A DNA stretch of 64,000 bases from Clitopilus passeckerianus (lineage: Eukaryota; Basidiomycota; Agaricomycetes; Agaricales; Entolomataceae), in the NCBI GenBank assembly GCA_944990035.1, contig CALYLX010000011.1, positions 1 through 64,000 of the forward strand, read 5' to 3'. Position numbers and translations under genes: made by a program. Positions 35,666 through 47,200 of this stretch are shown here, in pieces. Positions within the stretch are counted from its first letter, which is position 1, and every line of letters begins with the position of its first letter. The notes under the pieces were generated by a model. That model saw nothing but the letters and a program-made list of their open reading frames with translations. It ran no database searches and was not told the origin of the DNA.

Positions 35666-38600
35666 ATGGTTGCAGACCTCGTCGAGAAATCTCTTGGGGC
35701 CCAAATGCCAGACTTACCCGGATCTAACGACGCCGAAGCAGCTGAAATATCTCCTCCGCGTACCGGCAATACCACACCCAGCGTTGATCTCGAGGGCGAC
35801 GTTGATGAGGCGGCTCCAGCAGCTCAGCAACAAAAGAAGAAGAAAAAGAAAAAGTCCAAGAAATCAGCAAAGGCAAAAGAAACGAATGCTTCAGCCAAGT
35901 TGCCTAAGGGAAACGGGGGTCCCGAGGGTAAACCTTCTGTCTTATGTATTAGTCGCAATAAACATTGGCGCTATATAAGCTCATACCACGTATGTTTCTT
36001 TGTCGGTCGAAGAGCTGATATTCACCGATGCGGATTGTAGGGGCCGTGGCTTCAACTCCCTCTTGAGCTCCTGGAATCCCTCCTGGTCTTGAATCTTGAC
36101 CCAACAACTTTTGCTGTTACTCCTGAAAGAACACAATCCGTTCCAAATGACACACCTTCGTTCAAGACACCGAAAACCCATACCTCTCGACGAGAAAGAG
36201 GTCTTGACCGAGGCTTCTGGTCACTCGGGGACTCCTCACCTCCCGAATCACCGGGAGGATTAATCTCCTCCTTATCCCTCCAAGCATCATACTCTTCCTC
36301 AGTCCAAGCCTCTCCAGCTACCGCCTCGTTTCCGGTACCAGTCCCCGGGAAAGCAACGCCGCCACCTATCGACCCAGGCGTGTTCCGATCCGTAACTTCC
36401 ATACGGCAATTGATCGACGAAGCGTCTGAGCTCTCAGTACGGGCATCGTCTGGGTTATCTGCTGCAGAGCTAGGATCCATGCGGAACGGATCCGGTCTAG
36501 GGGGAAATGCATGGTCAACCGCACAATCGTTGGGCTTGAACCCCCTTGGAGGGAATATGGGAGGAGGTCGAAACGTTGCCATGTCAGCGATGAGGATACA
36601 TCGGTTAAGAGCTTTAGCTGTGCAGAAGTTGGCACAAGCATACAAGCAAGATGAAATTGCCTCCAGCGTAATGGTTATGCAAGGAGGAAGTGTTTTTGAT
36701 GATATTGCAGAACGAGTTCTTAAGCATGGTAAGTTAATGTTGGCTGCTAAAATCGCGCATATACTAACCATTCTTTGTCAGATCCTAATGACCTTGATGC
36801 TAAATATGTACATTTCTTCCATGAAAAGATCCCCTCTAGGTAGGCCGTCTCTCATTCGTGACAAGTGGGAAACCCCATTTACCTAATTCCAGCCCCTCAA
36901 ATAGACAACTATCCGAATCCACTACCACCCGTGTTCTTGATGAACTAATTGCTGCACAACCTCAACACCTGGAATACTACCGCACTCGCGGAATTGTTCA
37001 TTGCTTCCGGGACGAATATCCACAAGCTACGAAAGACTTCACCACCGCACTCAGGGAAGCACGCGCAGCTCGCAAAGCAAAAATGGCACATCATGCCGCC
37101 TCCAACCACCCAAGCGATTCCGAAACGCAACGCAATTATGGTAGCAAGACCAAGCGTAAAAAAGGCTCTGGCACACGTGGTGCTCGCGTCAACGGGCAAG
37201 CACCACCCGATGGCACCAGCGTCATGGGATACCCATCTTCTGCTGATGTTTCTGGGACGGAGGATGGAGGGAATGGGGATATTATTCCTCTACACCGCTC
37301 CGTGCTGCCGTCCGCCCCTGAACCAATAGAGCCCCAGCTACTTTTCCTGCGCGGTGCAGCATATTTGCAACATGCTGTACACCTCATCGAGCGTGCCGCT
37401 CTCCAGCTTGAGGAAGTGCGCAAAGATACTCTGGCATCATCGCTGGATGGTGCCGAGCCTAGATTATGTTATTTGGATGGAGGGAAATATGGAGGGGTGG
37501 AGATTGGGAATCCGGATGGTCCGTTGGGAAGGCGGACCGGGGAGAAGGCAACTGCGTACCGCAAGGTGCTGGGAGACAAGGTTTTCCGAGAGCAGATTGA
37601 AAGTTTGGCGAAGAAGAGCCTCAGGGATCACGAGAAGTTCCTCAGCCATTTCGACATCCTTGAGTCGACGCCTCTCCCAAGGACCCGTTCGCGTCTGGAA
37701 CCCGGCGACCCGCATACATGGGCTACTGCTGCTCAGGTTGAACAGGCTTACTTGTTGTGCGAGTCCACCCGATCAGGTAACTCATTCCTGTGGTTACGTT
37801 TGTAATCCGTATTAACCACATTTTCCAGCCAACCATATGCCCCCTGTAACCGACCTTTTACCCGCAGCTTTCACCACCTACCACCCACTCATTGTCGAGT
37901 CTCAGTTCAGTATCCTTATCGCCTATCTTATTCTTGGAGACTTCCCAGGGCTTCTCCCCACCTTCATCCGAACTGCCGCCCTGCTTGACAGCTTGGAGGG
38001 ATATCCAGTCTTCTTACCCCCTCGCTCCATGGCTCAAGCCGAGTTCGTCGAGATCCTAGAGCGTCTTGCAAACGGCTGGCAACATGGTGCCGCACTCCCC
38101 AAAGCCATCATGTCCCCGGAGTTCCAGGCTCAGACCAGCAAAGCTCGCGGCAAGAGCAGGTTGGCTATCGAGCCTGCCACACCATCTTCCACTACCACGA
38201 CGACGCGTGCATCCTCTCCCACCAAAAGCATTGCAGGCTCCAGTGTTCGCGACGATGAAGCTACGACGTCTTTGGCATCGTCTGTTACTTCCCTACATGA
38301 TGTTTCAGGGTTCGCTTCAGCTTCGGGATCCCGATCGTCATCGAGGAAGAACAGTGATACGGAGACGAATGGTGAATGCAGTTGGATGCCTCATCTTGAA
38401 GCGACTACCAACGGCACCCAGCTTGGACTCGTCAAGAAATGGCCTGAACCCGAGCAGTCCAACGGACGGGGCGATCTTCTTTCTCATTCGTTGGAATGTG
38501 CTCGAATTCTGCTGAACCCGGTCGTTAAGCGTCAGCGCGAGCGTCTCGCTGAGAAAGCCAGGCAGAATGCCGCTGCTGGTTTCGGGAAGGATGGGAAGAA

Positions 38601-38712
38601 GAAGAGCACCCCGATCAGCATTCCCTTGCATGGCCCTAGGGTAGAGATCGTGCTTGCATGGCTTGGAGCTGTCTGCTTACCCGAGTTAGAAACGGCTCCG
38701 AAGCCACTGTGA
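35666..38712 (+). CDS. Large TPR-like protein of unknown function
   Basis: ATG 35666 gives MVADLVEKSLGAQMPDLPG, then a Lys-run (KKKKKKKSKKSAKAKE) and HWRYISSYHGPWLQLPLELL across an intron. The middle has Ser/Pro-rich sequence, then helical repeats: RIHRLRALAVQKLAQAYKQD, TRVLDELIAAQPQHLEYYRT and RGIVHCFRDEYPQATKDFTT. The last two read like TPR units (residues around 330-400). Further helices include LFLRGAAYLQHAVHLIERAA and ESQFSILIAYLILGDFPGLL. The C-terminal third is Ser/Thr-rich and ends VEIVLAWLGAVCLPELETAP, with TGA at 38710-38712. Internal introns near 36.7, 36.85 and 37.8 kb link the frames. TPRs suggest a protein-binding scaffold. The lysine run could be a nuclear signal (inference). 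Confidence 0.75.
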
Positions 38713-39078
38713 TACTTCCACACCCTTGTGCCCGTAACAAGTACAATGAGTTATGCACAATTATATACAAAGGGGGTAACAATACATGGGTATACTACAA
38801 ACAACAAAATTACACTGGGTATTTGCCTCGAACAATGGTTGTTGATAGCTCGAGGTACATACGCTGGAATGACAATGGTAGTGCAAGGAAACAGAAAGGA
38901 ACGGAACAAGCGAATATAGAGAACATAACGGAGTCTTTGCGCCCAGTCCCGTTTCTCGGGTGCAAGGAAGCTAAAGCACCCCCGACTCGAAGGTGTCTGG
39001 TCCTTCGGGTTTCGGGAGCACTTCACGCTCTTTGCTCATAGGCATCGGCCGGGAAACGGGACTGGGAGCAGGTTACAC
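38713..39078. other. Intergenic: convergent 3' ends
   Basis: The stops of the TPR-like gene and the RdRP face each other here. Only probable 3' UTR sequence is seen. Confidence 0.5.
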
Positions 39079-42000
39079 TCAATCCGTCGAAGAAATGCTG
39101 GCAACCGCACGGAGGTAGGAAGATGTGACTCCCTTGGCCTCATCAAAGGCACGACCGATGGGTGTGTACCCTTCAGCCGCAGTTTTGGCCTTGATCTCAC
39201 AGAGATCAATGAAGGCGACTTGAAGGGCGAATGCAGGCTTGAGCTCATATGCGTAGGAAGCTTTGATAAGCCTTGTATCTTGGAAGAGGTAGACGCCGTC
39301 GATCTTCGAAGTGTAGGATCGGGCCACAGCACCCATAGGGTCCGATTTTGTCCTTTGGAACCGGCCTTTCTTCTTTGTGGGGGAATCATCGCGTCTGAGT
39401 TGACCGATTGCAACTTGCCATTGCTCGTGGGCGGCTTTGACATGTTCCTGAATCCTCTCCCGTTCTGCGCGCAGGAATTGGCGTATCTCCGCCGGTTCAA
39501 CCGTACCCGTGAGGGAAAGTGCATCTGTGTATGGCCGCAAGAGATCGTGGTCTTTCGCGTCGGAGGAGGGGAAGGCACCGAACTGACCACGGAGCTCTTT
39601 CCCGATGCGCAGGCCCGCATTGGCAAGTTTGTGTAGAATGTTCCACCTCTTCTGTTGGTTCTCGAGTTCAGTCAGTGTCGGAATTTTGCCTCCGAAATCC
39701 TTTTGATCTCGAGCAAAAACATGGTCCTTCAAGCGCAAGCCCGTTTTCCCCGAATCCAGCAGCGTGTTAAACCTTTGGAATATGTTAGATGAAGGGAAGA
39801 ACAACTGGTCAAGGTGGACTTACATATAGGCGAGCTTGATAGCTTGACGGTGATCATAACCGTGTTTCCAAACGGCCATATCATGAAAGGTGGAGTAGAT
39901 GCCCTTTTTAGAGTCATGAAGGCCGAGTAAGAGCTGCCTTGCAAATGCCGCGTCGGGTACTTGTCCATCGAGGTCGGCGACGAATGTCTCGATGAGGGTG
40001 ACAACGGGCTTGAAATCTTCCTTTACGCTGGAAGGTTCTTTAGACAAGGGCTTGCTCTCAAAAGGATCGACGATATTTGGATCGGCGAACACAAAGCATT
40101 CATCTAAATCCATGGGTAAATCCTCCCCGTCTAGTGAACAAAGCAAAAATCTTCCTACCTCCATCGTAATCTACGAGAAAGAGGGTCAGCGTAAGATCAC
40201 AGCATGGGTTCTAAGCCTTACCTCCGCCACTGAGTAGACTCGCGACACTTTCTTGGCCTTTCGTCGAGAGGATGAGTACGTCTGGGTATTGAGCCAGTAT
40301 CGGATGGTCGACAGCTTGGAGCTGACGAGCATAGTAGTGTCTTCAGTGAATAATCTGTTCACTGAAGGACTGTATCATACCTTCTGCACGTCAGAAGGAA
40401 GTCGGACGGGATATCTATTAAGCACAGAAAATCAAGAGATATACCGGACAGAGTTGAGAATAATTTACCTGCCAATCTAATGATATATCATTCAGTAAGA
40501 GGAATCGGATGTCAATCATTGCCGCTTACCAGGACAGGACCCTTGAAAATGTTGAAGGAATTCTGGGTCACAGGGTCTATGAGTGCAGACGATGATCGGT
40601 AATACACCTCCCCAGCTTCCAATACTCCACATGGATCTTGCAAATGGTTTAGTCAGAGGCTTTAGATAAGACTGCAGAAGAAAGTAACCTGGGATAACAT
40701 AGTTATTCACGGCAAGCGAGAGCGGAATATTATACTTTTCAACGATCGACTTGATATGTAGTTCCATGATGTATCTCAGTTTCTCTTTGAGATACTCAAA
40801 CTCTTGTGGTTTGAAACAAGCCTGAATGAGTTCTGCAGCGAGTTCGTGCAGAGAAAGCGGAGCTATCATGAAATTAGATGAGCAAGGGCTTAAACAATCG
40901 ACGGCGAACACCTTACTACCGCTATGTGGATTGCGACCGGTATGGGCGGATTCTGCGGCGTCATCAACATCATCTGGATCTGGCACGGCCTCCTTGGGAT
41001 CCTTCATCTCGACATCCTCATGGCCCCAATCTCGCCGTTCCAGGCCAGCAGCGCGACTTGCAGCGCCAGCGACTCGAACAGCTCGAGCTCTTGTGACTCC
41101 TCCCAGCTTGCAAACCGTGTCATATAGGATTTGCATGGCATGAGGACCTTCCCACTTCATAAGTGGTTCCACCTCCTCCCGAAGGCCTTTCTCCAGCATC
41201 TCGATTAATGTTTGATCGGGGACCCCGTTGAATGAAAGGTTCATGATGGTCTGCGCTGACAGGCTGACGCTGCTGGACGGCCGGGAGATGGCCAAGAGGT
41301 CAAAAATACGTTGGGAGCGGTGAAGGGGAGTCTCAAGTTCAATTTTGATTTGAGACTTGCGAAGCCAGATCTTGGGCTCTGTATCGTTGTTGCTGGGGTG
41401 AAGAGTCCAAAGACCTTTAGCGCCCTTGATACGGCCTTGGACAGCAGTAGGCCGAAAATCAAAGCCGAGGAAGGTTTGAATCCTCTTCAAGGCTGCTTCA
41501 TTCATGAATCCACAGCCATCCGTAAGGATCTGCTCCGCAGCTGCCTTCTTTTTGCCGTCATAGCTAGGGGCATCTTGATGGGTAGATTTGTAAGCCGGGA
41601 GTTAACGAGCAAAACTATCAGCTTACAGAGGTCATCCAGCTCATGAATATTCTCTTCGTCGAATTCCAACGCCGGGACGGAATTGGAGAGGGCCAGAGCA
41701 AAGCGGGTCGACCACTTGCTGATAGGCTACAAGGTGTATGAGCGGAAATTACAGAAGCGATGTTCTATTGACCTTACCTGGCCGAAATTATACTCGAGAG
41801 GATTAGCCCAATGAATGATTTCTGAAAGGCTTCGGCGATGCTGGTCACCCATCTCGTGGCTCGGTCGCCTATCGTAATCCTCGTTGACCTCCACCAGATA
41901 GACGCCATTATCCTTGGACGACAGCGGGACGAACGTCCTCCCACAGATAACGAATTTCTGGCTCAAAAACTTGAGCAACTTGTCGTTCTCCTTCATCACC

Positions 42001-43890
42001 AATTCGGAGTTGATGCGAAGCTGAAGGACCCGCCTGGACCCGAGGAAGCGAGCGAGTCGGTGACAGCGACGCTTTTCCATAGGTTCCAAGAAGATTTGGT
42101 ACGAGTCGCCGTTCCTGTCCAGTCGAGCAAGCTGCTGGATTTGACCTCCCCACCATGGGTTGGCTCCTTTCCACTCTCCCATGCAGCCGAGACCGCGGCC
42201 GATATCCTCTATGATAGCGGCTTGTTCACGATCCAACTCTTCCCTGCAGATAATTGATAAGAAGGCGGTTGATAGAAGAATTGTCAGACTAACCAAAGTG
42301 CAGTGTCCAGAGCTGCCTTCGGTACTCGACCCTTCATAATATGCTTCACCCGAGCTGCAACTTGTGCGTTGGTTCCTTTAAGGTTGCTGATCTTCGATGC
42401 AACATCTTCCCATTTCCAGTTGTTCTCCAATACGCCGCGAGCTAGTTCGTATTGCACACCCCATTCGATCTTTGCGTCATCCATCGTACGTTGTACCTTA
42501 GAATCGTGGCAAACGGCGACAGATTCGAGGTTGGATCCGATATTTAACTTGAGGAATGCCACCAGGGCGGCTGAGGGCTGTGCCTTTGCAGGCTGAGAAG
42601 GTGCTGTTGTAGCTGCTGCAGAGGTTGACGCATCGACGTGCATCGGCGAGCCTCTCTTGATCGGGGCCTTGCCCTTATTCATGTTGGAAGTTGATTTCTG
42701 ATGAGTCGTACGAGTGGTCTCCGCCGCAGCTGGGGTAACAGAAGCCCGAGTATGTACTCTGAGCGTACGACTGGCCACAGAAGGACTGAGTGCTTCAGTG
42801 ACTTTCTTCTTGATCGTCGCCTTGCTTGGCCTAGGGCCCTTGATAGGGGAACCCTTAGTGGGGGACGGCGGAACGGTGGTAGTCACCGTGAGAGTTGCAG
42901 CTCGGTTGGTTTGGAAAGTAACGCTGCCTGAAGAGCCGATGGAGGTGAAAGAGCTGTCGCGAGTCACCGCGAACGTCGAAGACCCTATGCTGGAGAGGGA
43001 GGTCTCTGTTTGCTTCGGGAACAAAGACAACGCCTTGGGCGCGTCCTCGTTTTCTGTATCTGTGAGCACTGCAAGGGACTATTAGGGAGTGTTTGATGAC
43101 GAAGAACATTAACAACTTACTATCATTAACTAAACCAAAAATGGAACATTCATGAAACATTAATTAGGATCTTCCTGATAAAAGACTAGAACACAAACCC
43201 TCGGCCATTTCTTGGGCCTCCTTGGAGTCATGGTCGTCTTCGGAGTCGCTGATGACAATCATCGTACTACTCTTGCTTGGTGTACTCCCGTCGTGAAAAA
43301 GCCGCTTCGGCGTAATGTCCATATCCGCCGCTTTTGAATAATTAGCGAGACGAAGTGCTGCTGTAAATGTCATATATCTTACAAGGGCTGTCCAGAACCA
43401 TGCCTGCAAAGTGCTTACGGGCGGAAGAAGCACGACTCTCCGTGGTACTTGGGTACCTCTTGAGGTTCCTTGTTGGGGTCTTGAAAATTCCCGGGATTTC
43501 TGTGCCTCCCGGGAGAGTTATATTAGAAGATGCAGCTGCATCCCGTCCTTCTGCTCTCGTCTTAGGCGCTCTCTGGTAGGGCTTGGTAGGCGAAGACGAT
43601 CGAGAACCGCTCCGAGCCGATGGCCTGGCTTTGACTGGCGAGCTATGAGGAGAGCCTAAAAACCATTTTGGCGGGTTTAACTGGTCAATCCAGTGTTGTT
43701 GCAAAGGGTGTCATACCGTGTTCATTGACAGTAACAATGACCGCGTCACTATCTGAGCTGCTCCAGCCGTTGGGTTCAGCCTAATGGGGTCAATACAAAT
43801 GTCATTAGGCTCTCCGAGAATGAAAATGGGGCAGCGTGGTCGCACCTCCGTCGGTGTGAAACGACGTGAGTCAGAACTACCCCGTGGCAT
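39079..43890 (-). CDS. RNA-dependent RNA polymerase (QDE-1/Rdp1 type)
   Basis: Cellular RdRPs copy single-stranded RNA into double-stranded RNA that feeds Dicer and Argonaute in quelling and silencing of repeats. From ATG 43890 (MPRGSSDSRRFTPTE) a Ser/Pro-rich N-terminal region of about 350 residues precedes the conserved part. Conserved stretches include LFGPHAMQ-like GPHAMQILYDTVCKLGG, YNIPLSLAVNNYVIPG and GPVLIGRYPVRLPSDVQK. The catalytic DYDGD loop is rebuilt as SGG-DYDGD-ECFVFADPNIV from three exons, then DSGKTGLRLKDHVFA near the end. The last residues are AVASISSTD with TGA at 39079-39081. The core contains exons of only 8, 34 and 12 nt (40469-40476, 40381-40414, 40159-40170). The head-to-head neighbour is SMC4. 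Family identity is very secure because the catalytic aspartates are present. Confidence 0.93.
40159..40170 (-). other. 12-nt microexon carrying the RdRP catalytic loop
   Basis: The 12 bases between TCGTAG and GTAGGAAG complete the catalytic motif. The upstream exon ends in G, this exon adds AT TAC GAT GGA G, and the next begins AT GAA. Read together they give Asp-Tyr-Asp-Gly-Asp-Glu, the metal-binding loop. Flanking introns are 51 and 55 nt. Confidence 0.78.
40341..40367. repeat. Perfect 10-bp hairpin inside an RdRP intron
   Basis: CTTCAGTGAA and its exact reverse complement TTCACTGAAG are separated by 7 bases. The hairpin lies in the intron immediately downstream of the 34 nt exon, so it could form in the pre-mRNA next to the short exons. 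Confidence 0.7.
40469..40476 (-). other. 8-nt microexon in RdRP
   Basis: ATTGGCAG is flanked by CATTAG and GTAAAT. Including it turns GPVL into GPVLIGRYPVRLPSDVQ, matching the expected R-Y/F-P-x-x-L-P-S-D motif. Skipping it would shift the frame. Flanking introns are 53 and 54 nt. Confidence 0.72.
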
Positions 43891-44229
43891 CCTGATTTGA
43901 GCGATCTTGGCAATGGTCCTGACAAATTAGGACTGGCTTTCTGAAGATTGTTATCCCAGAGTCTGTACAAGCTTTCAACGCTTTCTGGGAGTCGCTCAAG
44001 GTAAAAAGGATGTAAAAGTAAGAGAACAAGCTGTAACTCCTGCCAAAAGACCAGCGTGGACTAATTAAAGTTCAAGGTTCTCAGTAGCCTGGCAGCCGTT
44101 ACCATATTGGTCGTGATTGTTATGTAATTAGCGCGTCAGTCACGTGTCATGGGCGTGATCGTTCCCACACGCGTTGAAGGCTTTTGCTCATCACCACCAG
44201 CGGCGTTGACCAGCCTTTCAACGACAATA
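43891..44229. promoter_or_regulatory. Shared divergent promoter of RdRP and SMC4
   Basis: The two start codons lie 339 bp apart on opposite strands, with no other gene between. Common regulation is possible but not shown by any recognised site. Confidence 0.5.
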
Positions 44230-47200
44230 ATGCCGCCTCGACGGTCATCACGCTCAACAAGGGCGTCCGTTGAACCGGGAGTAGTAGAAGAAACTCAGAC
44301 GACCACCAAACGCAAGAGAAGTCAAGCACCTGAAGAGGAATCAGCATCGAAACCACCTTCCCGAGCAAGATCTACCTCAACTCGACCATCTTCAAAGCGC
44401 ACCTCAACGCGCTCTCGAGGATCCCTTCCTGAAGTACAGGAAGATGAAGCCGAAGAAGGGAGCGACTCGCCGCCCCCTGTGAAGAAAGCTCGGCCTTCTC
44501 TGGAACCGGATGAAGAAAGCGACTTTGAGGAAGAAAAACCCAAAGGACGACGAGGAGCATCGGTATCTAGGGCAAAACCTTCGTCTACGGCTAGTAGAAC
44601 CGGTGTTAGCTCATCTAAACCTGCAAGAACCTCTCGTAGAGCTGCTGCAGAGCCAGTTGTGGAAGAAGATGAGGAGCAGGCTGAGGAAGACGTGAAGCCC
44701 ACGCGACGTGCTTCACGCGGGAAAAGCAAAGAGAAAGCATCTTCCTCAAAGCGGACGCCTGTTGAGGACGACGATGAAGAAATGGCCGTATCCGAAGAAG
44801 AGGAAGAGGAACCAGCACCCAAGGCCAAGGAGGGTCGAGCAAGCTCTGCAAAGCCCAAACCTACAAAGAAGACGACATCTCGTAAACTTCCAGCTGTCAC
44901 TATCGAGGACTCTGATGAGGAGGAGGGTCAAGAAGCCGAAGAGCAACCACCTCCACCTGAACAGCCTACCTCTACTGCCCCACCGCCAACTCAAGCAAAG
45001 CAGGAGGAAGACTCGGACGATGACCTCGAAGAACCTGCATCTTTGCTCGAACCACCTCCAATGCCTACTCCTTCCCAGGCTCCTAAAGTTCCCGAAGAAC
45101 CTGCAGGTCCAAAGTCGCGTTTGGTCATCCACAAGATGGTGTTGATCAATTTCAAGAGTTATGCTGGCAAACAGGAGATCGGTCCATTCCACAAGGCAAG
45201 CATTTTTTTCCTTTGCTTTAGCCCTCAAAACTAATTCGTTGTAGTCATTTTCCTCAATCGTCGGACCCAATGGTTCTGGCAAATCAAACACGATCGACGC
45301 TCTTCTTTTCGTGTTTGGATATCGAGCTTCCAAGATGCGACAAGGAAAACTTTCAGAGCTCATTCACAACTCCGCCAACTTCCCAGACCTACAGGAATGC
45401 AGCGTGGAAGTGCATTTCCGAGAAATCATGGATCTGGTACGTTCTTTTACGCCAACGACACATCGACATACTCAAACCAAATTTTCTAGCCCGGTCCAGA
45501 TGCATACGAAGTCGTGCCAGGATCTTCTCTCGCCGTTACACGCATCGCATTCAAGAACAACTCGAGTCGATATACTATCAATAGCAGGTCTAGCACGTTC
45601 AAAGAGGTCCAGACTCTCCTCAAGGAGAAGGGCATTGATCTCGACCACAACCGATTCTTGATCCTTCAGGTTTGTTCTCCCTCTGTGAAAGCATATATGC
45701 GGCTGGCTAAAACACTTAACAGGGAGAAGTAGAATCCATTGCTCAGATGAAACCTAAGGCAGTTACAGAACACGACGAGGGCCTCCTCGAATATCTCGAA
45801 GATATCATCGGTACTTCTCAGTACAAGGAACCGATTGATGAGGCACTCGTGGAGATGGAGAAACTGCAAGAAGAACGCGTCGTGAAACTCAACCGACTGC
45901 GTATCGTCGAGAAGGAGAAAGCAGCTCTCGAGCAACAGAAGAGAGAGGCCGAGGATTACCTCAGGCTCAAGAACGATCATGTCAGGGCTCAGTCCCGTTA
46001 TTGGCAATATCTTCTCTGGAAGTGCTTCCAAATGGAAGACGGCTTTGCCGCTGATAAGGTTCGTGCCAGTCCGGTGTATGCGCCTACTTTTTAAACTAAA
46101 AGTCTTGTAGGCCAAATTCGAGAAGACACTCGCTGAGGAGACGTCCCGCTACCAAGATGATATAACGCATCTCGAAGCCATGAAAGCGCATTACACCCAG
46201 AGAGAAACGGCCTATAAGGAAATTAGTGCTGCTGCTCAGGCGGCCTTGAAGGATCTTGCTGCACAGGAGAAAGATGAGGTCGGACTGCAGGAACGGCGCA
46301 AGCATGGCATCACCAAGCAGAAGAAGCTCAAGAAATCCTTGACGGAGGCAAGTCCCTTTTCCGGTTGACGTTGAAGTATTTCACTAACGTTGTTTTTCTA
46401 CTCTAGGACGACAAAAACCGAGCTCAAGCTCTGCGCGACATTGGTGACAACTCCGAACGGATGATAACCAAGAAGCAAGAAGCGGACGACCTTGAGGTTA
46501 GCCTTGTCACCGAGGAGAAGGCGTTGGAGAGTATTCGTGATAGCCTGAAAGGTATGAGTTTCATTCATCGGTATATGCGCATATACTCAGAAATTTGTAG
46601 ACAAGACGCAGAAATTCCACGACCAAATCGAGGTCAAGCAGAAGGAATTGCAGCCCTGGATGGCGCAGATTAACGCCAAGCAGTCCGCCATCAATGTTGC
46701 TTCAAGTGAGAGAGATGCTCTCAAGAAAAGAGCTGAGGATGCGGAAGCCAGGCGCCGAGAGGCAGAGCAGAACCTGCAGGAACTCAAGGGTGACCATGAA
46801 GTCAAGGTAAGCAACGTCTGTCAAAAATCTTGGATGCCGTGCTAACCAATGACATCTCCTAAGGTCAAAGAACTCCGTAAGCTTGATGACAACAAGAAGG
46901 GTATTCAGCGTCAGTTGGCACAAGCTGAGCAGAATTTCCAGGTAATATGGCTCTCATGGCTCCATTATCATGCTGACCGCGCCATGTAGGAGTGCCAAAG
47001 GACGGTTGACGAATGCCGCTCGAAAGCCTCCCAGTCCCGGTCAAAAGTCGACGAGGCGAAGGCATCTCAGGCAGAGAACAAGTCGCAGAACAGAGTCCTC
47101 GACAGCCTCAAGAAACTACAGGACTCTGGGCGTATTAGCGGATTCCATGTGAATTTAATTATTCTTCCAACAAGTGGTCGTCACTGATTTAGTTCTATAG

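Noticed and set aside
44322..44900. 192-codon Ser-rich frame antisense to SMC4
   Set aside because: It mirrors the acidic Glu/Asp-rich coding of SMC4, whose complement reads Ser/Leu codons; a shadow of the real gene.
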